This document shows, one piece after another, positions 9,014 through 17,022 of a stretch of DNA of 64,000 nt. Each line of letters starts with the position of its first letter. The first letter of the stretch is position 1. Source of the stretch: Chersky-840 sp963764205 (GTDB lineage: Bacteria > Actinomycetota > Acidimicrobiia > Acidimicrobiales > UBA8190); contig CAVXRN010000002.1 in NCBI GenBank assembly GCA_963764205.1, forward strand, positions 248,001 to 312,000. Reading direction: 5' to 3'. A model generated the notes under the pieces. The model did not search any database. It saw only the letters and a program-made list of their open reading frames with translations, and was not told where the DNA came from. Both the position numbers and the translations under genes were made by a program.

Positions 9014-9130
9014 GTGGGCGCAGTCATCATGCTGGGCACGCTGTTCGGACTGATCGTCCTCATCTTCGGCGTCGTGCTTCGGTTCGACCCCGAAGCACGA
9101 GGGGCGCCGAGCCCCGAGCGCGACCGATGA
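9014..9130 (+). CDS. 38-residue single-pass membrane peptide
   Basis: Start GTG at 9014 has GGAGGG 7 bases upstream; an internal ATG lies at 9029. The peptide begins VGAVIMLGTLFGLIVLIFGVV, one membrane helix, then a charged tail (RFDPEARGAPSPERDR). Its stop overlaps the ATG of the AveC-like gene (ATGA), so the two are translationally coupled. I know no family for it. A coupled small membrane protein often stabilises its larger partner, but that role here is inference. It may equally serve to set translation of the next gene. Confidence 0.6.
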   Translation: MGAVIMLGTLFGLIVLIFGVVLRFDPEARGAPSPERDR

Positions 9131-9945
9131 GCCATCAGTTGACGCCCTTGCTGACGGCGTCCATCGCCTTCGCCTACGTCGGGGGGCTCGCCTTCGTCGC
9201 GATCGGCGCCTTTCTGACGTACCGCCGCCGCCGACTGCACCCGCTCCTCCTCGTCTGCATCTCGGCCATCTCCATCTCCTGGATCGAGGCGCCCTATGAC
9301 TGGGCCATGTACGCGCAGTTCGCGCCCGCCATCCCGCGCATGCCGTCGTGGTGGCCGTTGAACCTGACATGGGGAGGGCTGCCGGCGTCGGTGCCGCCCG
9401 GCTACATCGCCTACTTCGTGTTGCCTGCGGTGATCGGTGCCGCCCTCGGGCGACGGTTGAGCTCGCGGTTGCACTGGCGCAGGCCCATCACCCTCCTCAC
9501 CGTCGGCCTCGTCGTCGGCTTCGTCTGGGCCCTGCTCTTCAACGCCGTCCTGGGGGCCCGGCTCGGTGTCTTCTACTACGGCCGCGTCATCCCCGGGCTT
9601 GCGCTGTGGGCGGGGACCAAGCACCAGTACCCGCTGTACGACGCCCTCGCCATGGGCGTGCAGATGATGGTCTTCACCTACATCCTGGGACGAACCGATC
9701 CCGACGGCCGTACCGTCATCGACATGTGGGCCGACTCGAGGTCGACGAGCCGTCTTCGGTCATCGGTCTTGTCCATCGTCGGCGTCGTGGTGATCGGGAA
9801 CCTGCTCTACGGCGCGGTCTTCGCGCCCCATCTGGTCACGAAGTTGGAGGGTCGGGTGACCGCAGGACCCACGGCTCGCTTGTTCCCGGGCGTGCCGAAC
9901 CAACCCCTCAATGGCACCCGCGCGCCCAGTCACCGCGGCTCGTGA
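9127..9945 (+). CDS. AveC-like membrane protein, short form
   Basis: The 272-residue protein has about seven hydrophobic segments. It aligns by eye with the homologue at 3568: WIEAPYDWAMYAQF corresponds to WQDPIMNWAPYAVY, and VIPGLALWAGTKHQYPLYD to IIPWGSLFAGHTYQFPLLW. It lacks the long N-terminal arm and the YDPQGFY-type C-terminal tail of the first copy. Start and stop overlap the small membrane peptide and the following SDR by 4 bases each, so three genes form one tight operon under the operator at 8962. Membrane location is clear. Function is unknown beyond a possible role in modifying or handling a polycyclic or polyketide-like lipid. Confidence 0.68.
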   Translation: MSHQLTPLLTASIAFAYVGGLAFVAIGAFLTYRRRRLHPLLLVCISAISISWIEAPYDWAMYAQFAPAIPRMPSWWPLNLTWGGLPASVPPGYIAYFVLPAVIGAALGRRLSSRLHWRRPITLLTVGLVVGFVWALLFNAVLGARLGVFYYGRVIPGLALWAGTKHQYPLYDALAMGVQMMVFTYILGRTDPDGRTVIDMWADSRSTSRLRSSVLSIVGVVVIGNLLYGAVFAPHLVTKLEGRVTAGPTARLFPGVPNQPLNGTRAPSHRGS

Positions 9946-10811
9946 GCACTCTCGTGGACGAGGATCGGCCGCGAAGTGTCGTCGTCACCGGGGCGTCCCG
10001 CGGGCTCGGGCTCGCGACGGCCACCCACCTCCATCGGCAGGGGTGGACGGTGCTCGCGGCCATGCGGAGCCCTGACGCCGGTCTGGCGCGTCTGAAGGAG
10101 ACTCTCGGTCCGGCGCTCGACCGCAGCAGGCTGGTCGGGGTCCGCCTCGATCTCGAGGATCCCGACTCGATCGAGTCCGCAGTCACCCGGATCCTCGATG
10201 CGGTGGGTGTGCCCTTCGGACTCGTGCACAACGCAGGACTCGCCGGTGCAGGTGCCGTCGAGGAGATGCCGGTGTCGGTGGTGGAACAGATCTTCACCAC
10301 CAATCTCTTCGGGCCGATCCGCCTCACCCAGGGCCTGCTGCCCGGCATGCGGGCGGCGGGCCGGGGACGCGTGGTGGTCGTGTCGAGCCACGCCGCCGTC
10401 AGCGGCATGGGGGCGGTGAGCGCCTACGGGGCCAGCAAGAGCGCGCTCGAGCGGTGGGCGGAATCGCTGTCGATGGAGATCGCGCCCTTCGGGCTCGGTG
10501 TCAGCGTGCTCGTCACCGGAACGTTCAAGACCGACATCCTCGAGCTTACCCGGTCGTGGAAGGACGCGGCCGGTCCCTACGTGGCGCTCCATGCACCGCT
10601 CGAGTCGATGGGCGCCACGATGCTGCGGTTCGCTCGCGCGCCACGTCGGTTCGCGCCGGTGGTCGAGCGCGCCCTGCGCGACACGAAGCCGTTCGCCCGT
10701 CACGCGGTCGGGCCCGACGCCGTCGCCATGCTCTACGGCAACCGCCTCCTCCCGACGCGCTCGATCCAGTACCTCACCACTCGGCTACTCGGTCTTCCCC
10801 GACCTACATAG
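9942..10811 (+). CDS. Short-chain dehydrogenase/reductase
   Basis: Start GTG at 9942 overlaps the stop of the AveC-like gene (GTGA); longer upstream frames only shadow that gene. The 289-residue protein has TGASRGLG for NAD(P) binding, Ser in VVSSHAAVSG, Tyr/Lys in YGASK, and a C-terminal extension of about 80 residues without the usual DGG end. That extension resembles retinol-dehydrogenase or 17-beta-HSD-like SDRs acting on bulky lipids. It is the last gene of the 9014-10811 operon and is convergent with the TetR gene that probably controls it. Confidence 0.9.
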   Translation: MSTLVDEDRPRSVVVTGASRGLGLATATHLHRQGWTVLAAMRSPDAGLARLKETLGPALDRSRLVGVRLDLEDPDSIESAVTRILDAVGVPFGLVHNAGLAGAGAVEEMPVSVVEQIFTTNLFGPIRLTQGLLPGMRAAGRGRVVVVSSHAAVSGMGAVSAYGASKSALERWAESLSMEIAPFGLGVSVLVTGTFKTDILELTRSWKDAAGPYVALHAPLESMGATMLRFARAPRRFAPVVERALRDTKPFARHAVGPDAVAMLYGNRLLPTRSIQYLTTRLLGLPRPT

Positions 10812-10856
10812 CGCACATCGAGGACATCGCCGTCCACGAACCCACCCCACGCGCCG

Positions 10857-11516
10857 TCACTGCTCGCGGTGCAGAAAGCCGTGGAGGGTGGCCTGGGTGA
10901 GCTCCCGGACGACGTCGTCCCTCGTGATTCGGGTGTCCTCAGAGAAGATCGAACGGAACGCCGCCATGCCGGCGACCATGGCCACCGTCGACCACGCCGC
11001 CAGCTCGTGGCGGTTCGACCCCATCCCCCTGATGTCCACGCCCTCGGCGCCGATCCGGCCGAGGACGGCCAATGCCCGGTCGATGTCGGCGATCCCGGTC
11101 TCGGCCAACTCGTCTTCGCTCAGGGCGTCGGAGGTCAACAGCGTCATCACGAGGCCCCGGTGTTCCACGATGAGGTCGTAGAGCGCGCCGATGAATTGCT
11201 CGGCCAGCTCATCTTCGTCGGTCTCCTCCGGGACGACCGACCTCCACGTCTGGTGGAAGTCGTCGACGAAGCTGGTGAAGGGAACGACGAGCGCCTCGCG
11301 GAAGAGGGCCGCCTTCGACCCGAACTGACGGAAGAGCAGGTGCTCGGCTACGCCTGCCTTCTCGGCGATTTCGCGCGTGGTCGTGCTGCGGTAGTCCTGG
11401 CGGGCGAACAGGTCGCGGGCCGCGTCGAGGAGGAGCCGACGGGGCGCTCCTCGGGGCCGGCGCGTGGCCCTCGCGCCGGGTGACGCGGAGGTGCTCCTGG
11501 ATGTTGCGCTCGGCAC
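10857..11516 (-). CDS. TetR-family regulator, likely repressor of the AveC-like operon
   Basis: The 219-residue protein starts at a GTG at 11516. After a 25-residue Ser/Arg-rich arm come the DNA-binding helices: RRLLLDAARDLFARQDYRS and TREIAEKAGVAEHLLFRQFGSK. The effector domain is acidic and Met-rich near the end. A 9-4-9 inverted repeat lies 45 bases upstream of its start (11561-11582) and a matching one precedes the 9014 operon. This suggests autoregulation, control of the divergent SDR at 11684 and control of the convergent AveC-like operon. The ligand is unknown. Confidence 0.88.
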   Translation of the reverse strand: MPSATSRSTSASPGARATRRPRGAPRRLLLDAARDLFARQDYRSTTTREIAEKAGVAEHLLFRQFGSKAALFREALVVPFTSFVDDFHQTWRSVVPEETDEDELAEQFIGALYDLIVEHRGLVMTLLTSDALSEDELAETGIADIDRALAVLGRIGAEGVDIRGMGSNRHELAAWSTVAMVAGMAAFRSIFSEDTRITRDDVVRELTQATLHGFLHREQ

Positions 11517-11560
11517 TGCTTCTGTCCCTGCTCCTCGGGGATGTCGTCGTCCCCCTTGAA

Positions 11561-11582
11561 TAAGGTAGTGCTCACCATCTTA
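11561..11582. promoter_or_regulatory. Candidate TetR operator (TAAGGTAGT-N4-ACCATCTTA)
   Basis: An inverted repeat with 9-base arms and a 4-base centre sits between the divergent TetR and SDR genes. Two arm positions do not pair. The site at 8962-8983 has the same arm length, centre and sequence pattern, giving the consensus TAAGRTRGT-N4-ACYATCTTA. Confidence 0.55.
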
Positions 11583-11683
11583 AATGGGCCGGGCCCAGTG
11601 AAGGTGTCCCCCAGGTGACGATAGGGGAGCCGACGATGAGCCCTCCGGCACCTGCTCTGGCCCGTCACCACAGGAGGAACGAG

Positions 11684-12511
11684 ATGGAAGACGTACTCGG
11701 ATACCGAGATGCCTCGGTCGTCGTCACGGGAGCTGCCTCAGGGATGGGTGAGGCTGCCGCCCGGGTCCTGGTGGACCTCGGGGCGAGGGTCACCGCTGTC
11801 GACATCAAGCCGACCGAGGTGGCGGTCAGCCGATTCGTCGAAGTCGACTTGCGCGACAGCGCCGCCATCGACGACCTCGTCGCTTCGATCGGCGAACCCG
11901 TCAACGCGTTCTTCAGCTGTGCAGGGTTGCCCGGCCCACCCTTCTCCGAGCTGGACACGATGCTGGTCAACTTCGTGGGTGCGCGCCACCTCGCCCGAGG
12001 ACTCGTCCCCAAGATGCCGCCCGGATCGTCCATCACCGCCATCTCGTCGTCGGCGGCTGTCGGTTGGCAGGACCAGATGGCGACGATCGGCCCCCTCCTT
12101 GCCACAAACGGTTTCGACGAGGCCGTCGATTGGCTGGCGTCGCATGAGGAGTCGTGGTCGTGGAGCGGTTACTTGTTCTCGAAGTGGGTTGTGGACGCAT
12201 GGGTGGGCTGGTGGTATCCGGACCTCGCCGGTCTGGGTATACGGATCAATTGCATCAACCCCGGACCCACCGACACGGCGATGATGCCGGCCTTTCACGA
12301 TTTCGCCACCAAGGAGGTGGTGGACCAGGCGATCGGCCCGATCGGCCGCTACGCACGAGCCGAGGAGCAGGCGTGGCCACTGGTCGTGCTCGGCAGCCCG
12401 CGCCTCAGCTACGTAGCCGGCGAGGTGCTGGCAGTCGACGGAGGATTCCAGGGTGCCCTGCACAGCGGTCGCCAGCGGGCCGCGTGGGCCGACATGATCA
12501 ACGACGCCTGA
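11684..12511 (+). CDS. SDR, coniferyl-alcohol/3-alpha-hydroxysteroid dehydrogenase type
   Basis: The ATG at 11684 follows AGGAGGAACGAG, a perfect Shine-Dalgarno; two upstream ATGs in frame do not. The 275-residue protein has TGAASGMG, an acidic residue after the second strand (VDIKPTE), Ser in ISSSAAVGW, and the catalytic pair in YLFSK. A short Rossmann domain with a long insertion before the Tyr (WLASHEESWSWSGYL) is characteristic of the coniferyl-alcohol dehydrogenase / 3-alpha-HSD subgroup. It is expected to oxidise a secondary or aryl alcohol with NAD. It is divergent from the TetR gene and convergent with the SDR pair ending at 12531. Confidence 0.88.
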   Translation: MEDVLGYRDASVVVTGAASGMGEAAARVLVDLGARVTAVDIKPTEVAVSRFVEVDLRDSAAIDDLVASIGEPVNAFFSCAGLPGPPFSELDTMLVNFVGARHLARGLVPKMPPGSSITAISSSAAVGWQDQMATIGPLLATNGFDEAVDWLASHEESWSWSGYLFSKWVVDAWVGWWYPDLAGLGIRINCINPGPTDTAMMPAFHDFATKEVVDQAIGPIGRYARAEEQAWPLVVLGSPRLSYVAGEVLAVDGGFQGALHSGRQRAAWADMINDA

Positions 12512-12530
12512 CCCCGCGACGCCCGCCTCC

Positions 12531-13460
12531 TCACAACGCAATGCCGAGGCGGGTGCAGACCTGGGCGACCTCGTCGAAGATCGAGCTCGGTACCGTGAAG
12601 GGCTCGGTGGCGGCGACCTCGGTCATGTGGGCATCGATGTCCTCGGCCGTGGGATTCCCACCCGAGGCGACCCAGCCCTCAGCCAATCCGATGAACACGC
12701 GGGCGAAGCGACCGGCGCAGGCGGAGAAGTTCTGGTGCGTGAACGTGCAGGCCTCGCTGGCGAGGAATACCACCATGGGAACCACCAACTCCGGATCGAT
12801 CGCTCGTAGGAACGGCACCGCGTCACCGAGCCGGTCGCGGTCGCCCACGGTCTCGGTGACCATACGGGAGTAGCCGAAGGGGAGCACGACATTGGCCAGG
12901 ATCCCATGGGGCGCGCCATCGATGGCAATCACGTTGGCTAGCCCCACGACGCCCGCCTTCGCCGCGGCGTAGCTCGCCGAGTTGGGCTGGCCGAAGAGGC
13001 CGGCGGAGGAGGCGATGAAGACGAAGTGACCACCACCTTGTGTCTTCATGACTCTGTAGGCCGGCTGGCTGAGGAAGAAGCTCCCATCGAGGTGGACGTT
13101 CAGCATCCGCCGCCAGTCCTCGACCGGCAGGTCGTCGAATGCACGTGTGTCGAAGATCCCAGCGTTGCTCACGACGGCATCGAGCCGGCCGAAGTGCTGG
13201 ACCGCCGTTCGCACGATCGACTCTCCGCCTTCGGGGGTCGCCACCGAGTCGCACGAGGCGACAGCGGTGCCGCCGCGACGCTCGATCTCCTCCACTACCT
13301 CCTGGGCCACACTCTCGTCCGATCCCCGACCCTGCATGGCGCTGCCCACGTCGTTGACGACCACCGACGCGCCCCGCCGGGCCAGATCGAGCGCGTAGAG
13401 ACGCCCGAGGCCACGGCCGGCTCCGGTGACGACGACAACCTGCCCGCTGAAGTCGATCAT
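12531..13460 (-). CDS. SDR of the 17-beta-HSD type 4 / MFE-2-like group
   Basis: The 309-residue protein starts at the ATG at 13460 (MIDFSGQ); a GTG 27 bases upstream is possible. It has TGAGRGLG, the VVNDVGSAMQGRG loop with Asp after the second strand (NAD preference), Ser in IASSAG, and YAAAK. A C-terminal extension of about 60 residues after the Rossmann core, ending near FDEVAQVCTRLG, is typical of the (3R)-hydroxyacyl-CoA dehydrogenase domain of multifunctional enzyme 2 and of steroid-catabolic homologues. The substrate is likely a beta-hydroxyacyl-CoA or ring hydroxyl. It lies 39 bases downstream of another SDR on the same strand. Confidence 0.9.
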   Translation of the reverse strand: MIDFSGQVVVVTGAGRGLGRLYALDLARRGASVVVNDVGSAMQGRGSDESVAQEVVEEIERRGGTAVASCDSVATPEGGESIVRTAVQHFGRLDAVVSNAGIFDTRAFDDLPVEDWRRMLNVHLDGSFFLSQPAYRVMKTQGGGHFVFIASSAGLFGQPNSASYAAAKAGVVGLANVIAIDGAPHGILANVVLPFGYSRMVTETVGDRDRLGDAVPFLRAIDPELVVPMVVFLASEACTFTHQNFSACAGRFARVFIGLAEGWVASGGNPTAEDIDAHMTEVAATEPFTVPSSIFDEVAQVCTRLGIAL

Positions 13461-13499
13461 CGCCCGCTCAGATGACCGTGCGGGCACGGTGCCGCGAGC

Positions 13500-14261
13500 T
13501 CATGGATTGAGCTGTCCGGTAGGCCGTGCCACGAGCTCGTTGATGCAGAACCCCTCGGGGCGACTGATCATGAAGGCGATCGTGTCGGCAAGATCGGCTG
13601 CCGATCCGGGCCCGCTGTCGGGGGCGAACCAGGGAATGTCAGAAGGCGGCACATCACCGTCGAAGACCATGCCGTCGATGGTGAGGCCCTCGGTCTCGAA
13701 CATGCCGGGCATGACACAGCTCACGTTGACGCCCGCCGGCGCGAGCTCCAGCCGCAAGGCGTCGAAGCCAGCTCGGAGCCCCCGCTTGGATGCGGCGTAG
13801 ATCCCGACGCCGGCCATCGGTGTGATTGCTCCGGTAGAGGCCACGAGGACGACGTCGCGGCGGCCGGCAGCCGGGAAGTGGCTGACGGCGTAGCGGATCG
13901 TGGCCAGCGGGCCCAGGAGGTTGAGCTCGAGCAGCTCCCGCCACTGTTCGGGTGTCCCGGTCATGATCGTCCCCACCATGGACTTGCCCGCCACCGCAAT
14001 CACGCCATCGAGCCCGCTGAGCGTCCGGGCCGCCTCGTCGACCGACGTTCGCAAGGCGTCGAGGTCGGTTACGTCGCAGGGGACAGGCGCGGCGCGTGCT
14101 CCGAGCTCGTCGTGCAGCGCGACCAGCCGCTCCTTGCGGCGCGCCACCATTGCGACCGAGCCACCCGCCGCCACGATCGTCCGGCACGCGGCGGCGCCGA
14201 TGCCGCTCGACGCGCCGGTCACGAGGATGCGCCGTCCGCCGAGGTCAACGCCGAGATGCAT
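13500..14261 (-). CDS. Short-chain dehydrogenase/reductase
   Basis: The start at 14261 is chosen because AAGGGGG lies 5 bases upstream on the minus strand; the longer frame runs into the divergent promoter. The 253-residue product has TGASSGIG, Arg residues after the second strand (VARRKER, suggesting NADP), Ser in VASTGAITP and Tyr/Lys in YAASK. The end (CINELVARPTGQ) matches broad-specificity serine-dehydrogenase-like SDRs. It forms a two-gene unit with the downstream SDR at 12531. It is divergent from the P450 at 14362, with a 100-base spacer carrying an AT-rich element. Confidence 0.9.
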   Translation of the reverse strand: MHLGVDLGGRRILVTGASSGIGAAACRTIVAAGGSVAMVARRKERLVALHDELGARAAPVPCDVTDLDALRTSVDEAARTLSGLDGVIAVAGKSMVGTIMTGTPEQWRELLELNLLGPLATIRYAVSHFPAAGRRDVVLVASTGAITPMAGVGIYAASKRGLRAGFDALRLELAPAGVNVSCVMPGMFETEGLTIDGMVFDGDVPPSDIPWFAPDSGPGSAADLADTIAFMISRPEGFCINELVARPTGQLNP

Positions 14262-14308
14262 CGGTCCCCCTTGCCCGGTCGCCGATTGACGACGCCCGGG
14301 CCTGCCCG

Positions 14309-14337
14309 GTACGGTCTGAACGAATATTTGGTTTATA
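14309..14337. promoter_or_regulatory. Candidate regulatory element, second copy
   Basis: TACGGTCTGAACG followed by AATATTTGGTTTATA lies between the divergent SDR (13500) and P450 (14362) genes. It matches the element at 2376-2402 in TAC-GTC-G, AAC, AATAT and GGTT. This could be a common operator or a promoter core; the AT-rich TTTATA could be a -10 for the P450 gene. Confidence 0.4.
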
Positions 14338-14361
14338 GCAGACTGCCGGCCGGGAGGGCAC

Positions 14362-15612
14362 GTGGAATCGTCGCTGGAACACGGCGCAGCGGTCGACCGC
14401 CATGTCGGCGACGAAGAGGGTGAGGAGTTCGGCCTCTTCGACGACGCCGTCGCGGGGGACACGCGTGATCCGTATCCGGAGCTGGCCACGGCGCGTCGGG
14501 AGCACCCCGTCCAGCGCATCGACTCGTCGCTCATGCCGCACGAGGAATCCGCCCCGGTGTTCTTCGTCTATCGCTACGACGACGTGTCCCAGGTGCTGCG
14601 CGACGCGGAGACGTTCTCATCGGGCCACATCATCGATCTGATCATGGGTCCGGTGATGGGTGAGCACATCATGTTGGGGATGGATGGTCCCCGGCACCGT
14701 CGCTACCGGGCGCTCGTGTCGACCGCGTTTCGCCCCAAGGTCATGGCTCGGTGGGAGAGCGAGCTCGCAGATGGAGTGGCCAACAAGCTGATCGACGCGT
14801 TCGTGGACCGGGGCCGCGCCGAGCTGGTCCGGGAGTTCACCTTCCCGTACCCGACGAAGATCATCGCGGGAATCCTGGGATTGCCTGCCGAGGACTACCG
14901 CCAATTCCAGCGCTGGTCCATCGCCATCCTCAGCTTCCTGAGCAAGCAGGAGGAGGCCATCGCCGCTTCGCAGGAGGTGAAGGCATACGTGGCGGAGATT
15001 CTCGAGGACCGCCGACGCCAGCCTCGCCCGGACCTGATCAGCGATCTGGCCACGGCCGAGCTCGAAGGCGAGCGGCTCAGCGACGAGGAGATCTTCTCGT
15101 TCGTTCGACTGCTCCTGCCCGCCGGTGTCGAGACGACGTACCGCTCGACCGGGAACCTCCTCTTCACCCTCTTGTCGGACCCCGGCCAGCTCGAAGCCGT
15201 GCGATCCGATCGCGCCTTGGTCGCGCCGACCATCGAGGAGTCGCTGCGCCTGGAGACCCCGCTGCTCAACATCACCCGGTTGGCCACCAGGGACACGGAG
15301 ATCGACGGTGTGCCCATCCCGGCCGGTTCGACGATCATGCTCATGCTCGCCGCCGCCAACCGGGAGGAGAGTCGACACGCCGACCCCGACCACTTCGACA
15401 TCGGTCGCGGTGACCCCAAGCCCCACATCTCGTTCGGTCACGGGCCGCACGTGTGCCTCGGGATCCACTTGGCCCGCATGGAGATGCGGGTGGCGCTGAA
15501 CCTGCTCCTCGACCGGCTACCCAACCTGCGGCTCGACCCGGAGGCCGATGACCCCCACATCCGGGGACAGGTGTTCCGATCTCCGACGGCCGTTCCGGTG
15601 CTTTTCGATTGA
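14362..15612 (+). CDS. Cytochrome P450
   Basis: Start GTG at 14362 follows GGGAGG. The 416-residue protein has the I-helix motif PAGVETTYR, the K-helix ExxR as ESLR, and the heme loop FGHGPHVCLG with Cys365 as iron ligand. The N-terminus carries an acidic extension before DPYPELATARRE. It belongs to a different subfamily from the P450s at 6873 and 42852. Substrate and redox partner are not visible. An amidohydrolase begins 25 bases downstream on the same strand and is probably co-transcribed. The divergent SDR may act on its product. Confidence 0.95.
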   Translation: MESSLEHGAAVDRHVGDEEGEEFGLFDDAVAGDTRDPYPELATARREHPVQRIDSSLMPHEESAPVFFVYRYDDVSQVLRDAETFSSGHIIDLIMGPVMGEHIMLGMDGPRHRRYRALVSTAFRPKVMARWESELADGVANKLIDAFVDRGRAELVREFTFPYPTKIIAGILGLPAEDYRQFQRWSIAILSFLSKQEEAIAASQEVKAYVAEILEDRRRQPRPDLISDLATAELEGERLSDEEIFSFVRLLLPAGVETTYRSTGNLLFTLLSDPGQLEAVRSDRALVAPTIEESLRLETPLLNITRLATRDTEIDGVPIPAGSTIMLMLAAANREESRHADPDHFDIGRGDPKPHISFGHGPHVCLGIHLARMEMRVALNLLLDRLPNLRLDPEADDPHIRGQVFRSPTAVPVLFD

Positions 15613-15637
15613 TTCCTTCCACGGTGAGGAGCGCACG

Positions 15638-16921
15638 ATGCACACGGATGATCTGATCCTCGTTTCGGTCGACGACCATGTCGTGGAACCCCCCGACATG
15701 TTCGACGGGCATATTCCCGCCAGGTACAAGGAGCAAGCTCCGAAGGTCGTCACCAAGCCCGACGGCACCGACGCCTGGGTCTTCGAAGGACAAGAGGCGA
15801 CCAACGTCGGCCTCAACGCCGTGGCCGGCCGGCCACCGGACGAGTACGGCGTGGAGCCGACCCGTTTCAGCGAGATACGGCCCGGCTGTTTCGACATCCA
15901 CGAACGGGTCCGTGACATGAACGCGAACGGCGTGCTCGCCTCGATGAACTTCCCCTCCTATCCCCAGTTCTGCGGGCAGTTCTTCTCCCGGGCCGTGGAC
16001 AAGGACCTCGGACTCGCGGTGTTGCGGGCCTACAACGACTGGCACGTGGACGAGTGGTGTGGCACGTACCCGGGTCGCATGATCCCGCTCGCGATCCCTC
16101 CCATCTGGGACATCGACGCCATGGCAGCCGAGGTCCACCGCGTCGCCGACAAGGGTTGTCATGCGGTGACGTTCTCGGAGAATCCCGAGAAGCTCGGGTA
16201 CCCGTCGATCCACAACGAGCACTGGGACCCCTTCTGGAGAGCCTGCAGCGAGCGCAGCACGGTCGTTTGCCTGCACATCGGGTCTTCGTCGCAGGTGGTG
16301 ATCACCTCGATCGAGGCACCGGTCGACACCATGATCACGCTGCAGCCCATGAACATCGTGCAGGCGGCGGCCGATCTGGTGTGGTCGCCCCTGTTGCGAA
16401 AGTTCCCCGACCTCACCTTCGCCTTGAGCGAGGGCGGGATCGGATGGATCCCCTATTTCCTCGAGCGGATCGACCGCGTCTACAAGATGCACCGAGGGTG
16501 GACACATCAGGACTTCGGGGACAGGCTCCCCAGCGAGGTGTTCCTGGAGCGGATTGTCACCTGCTTCATCGACGACGCGTTCGGCATCGAGTCACGGGCC
16601 AAGCTCAACACCGACATGATCACGTGGGAATGCGACTACCCGCATTCGGACTCGACGTGGCCCCTCGCACCCGAGACACTGGCCGGCTCCCTCGCCGGCG
16701 TCTCCGACGAGGACGTGGCCAAGATGACGCACGAGAACGCGTTACGCATCTTCTCCTTCGACGCCTTCGGCCCCGTCCCCAAGGAGCAGGCCACGGTGGG
16801 GGCCCTGCGGGCTCAGGCCACCGACGTCGACCTGGGCTACCGGTCCTCGGCCCGACTCAAGAAGGAGGGCACCGAGACCGTGAGCGTGCTGAGCTTGGTC
16901 AGCAGCCTGCCTTCGACCTGA
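15638..16921 (+). CDS. Metal-dependent amidohydrolase (amidohydrolase-2/ACMSD-like)
   Basis: The ATG at 15638 follows GGTGAGGAG. The 427-residue TIM-barrel protein opens with the metal-binding strand SVDDHVVEP (Asp-x-His type), has a conserved His region near HIGSSSQ, and ends the barrel with WECDYPHSDSTWP, the Asp that completes the site in this family. Members include decarboxylases and hydrolases of ring-cleavage products; many uncharacterised ones sit beside P450 and SDR genes in steroid-degrading actinobacteria. It lies 25 bases downstream of the P450 and is probably in the same operon. The reaction, hydrolysis or decarboxylation, cannot be decided from sequence. Confidence 0.85.
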   Translation: MHTDDLILVSVDDHVVEPPDMFDGHIPARYKEQAPKVVTKPDGTDAWVFEGQEATNVGLNAVAGRPPDEYGVEPTRFSEIRPGCFDIHERVRDMNANGVLASMNFPSYPQFCGQFFSRAVDKDLGLAVLRAYNDWHVDEWCGTYPGRMIPLAIPPIWDIDAMAAEVHRVADKGCHAVTFSENPEKLGYPSIHNEHWDPFWRACSERSTVVCLHIGSSSQVVITSIEAPVDTMITLQPMNIVQAAADLVWSPLLRKFPDLTFALSEGGIGWIPYFLERIDRVYKMHRGWTHQDFGDRLPSEVFLERIVTCFIDDAFGIESRAKLNTDMITWECDYPHSDSTWPLAPETLAGSLAGVSDEDVAKMTHENALRIFSFDAFGPVPKEQATVGALRAQATDVDLGYRSSARLKKEGTETVSVLSLVSSLPST

Positions 16922-17022
16922 GACGTCGAACGGGCCCGGCACCGTGCGCGACTCGACGTGAGGGAGGAAACACCTTTCACTACAGTCGCGTCCACGATGT
17001 CGGGTTGAGAGGGGCGACGGTG

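Noticed and set aside
8081..9370. 429-codon minus-strand frame
   Set aside because: It lies opposite the SDR and AveC-like genes and shows no domain or ribosome site.
16054..17022. Upstream part of an 811-codon frame that leads into the hydrolase
   Set aside because: It shadows the amidohydrolase; only the part from ATG 17023 has homologous sequence and a ribosome site.
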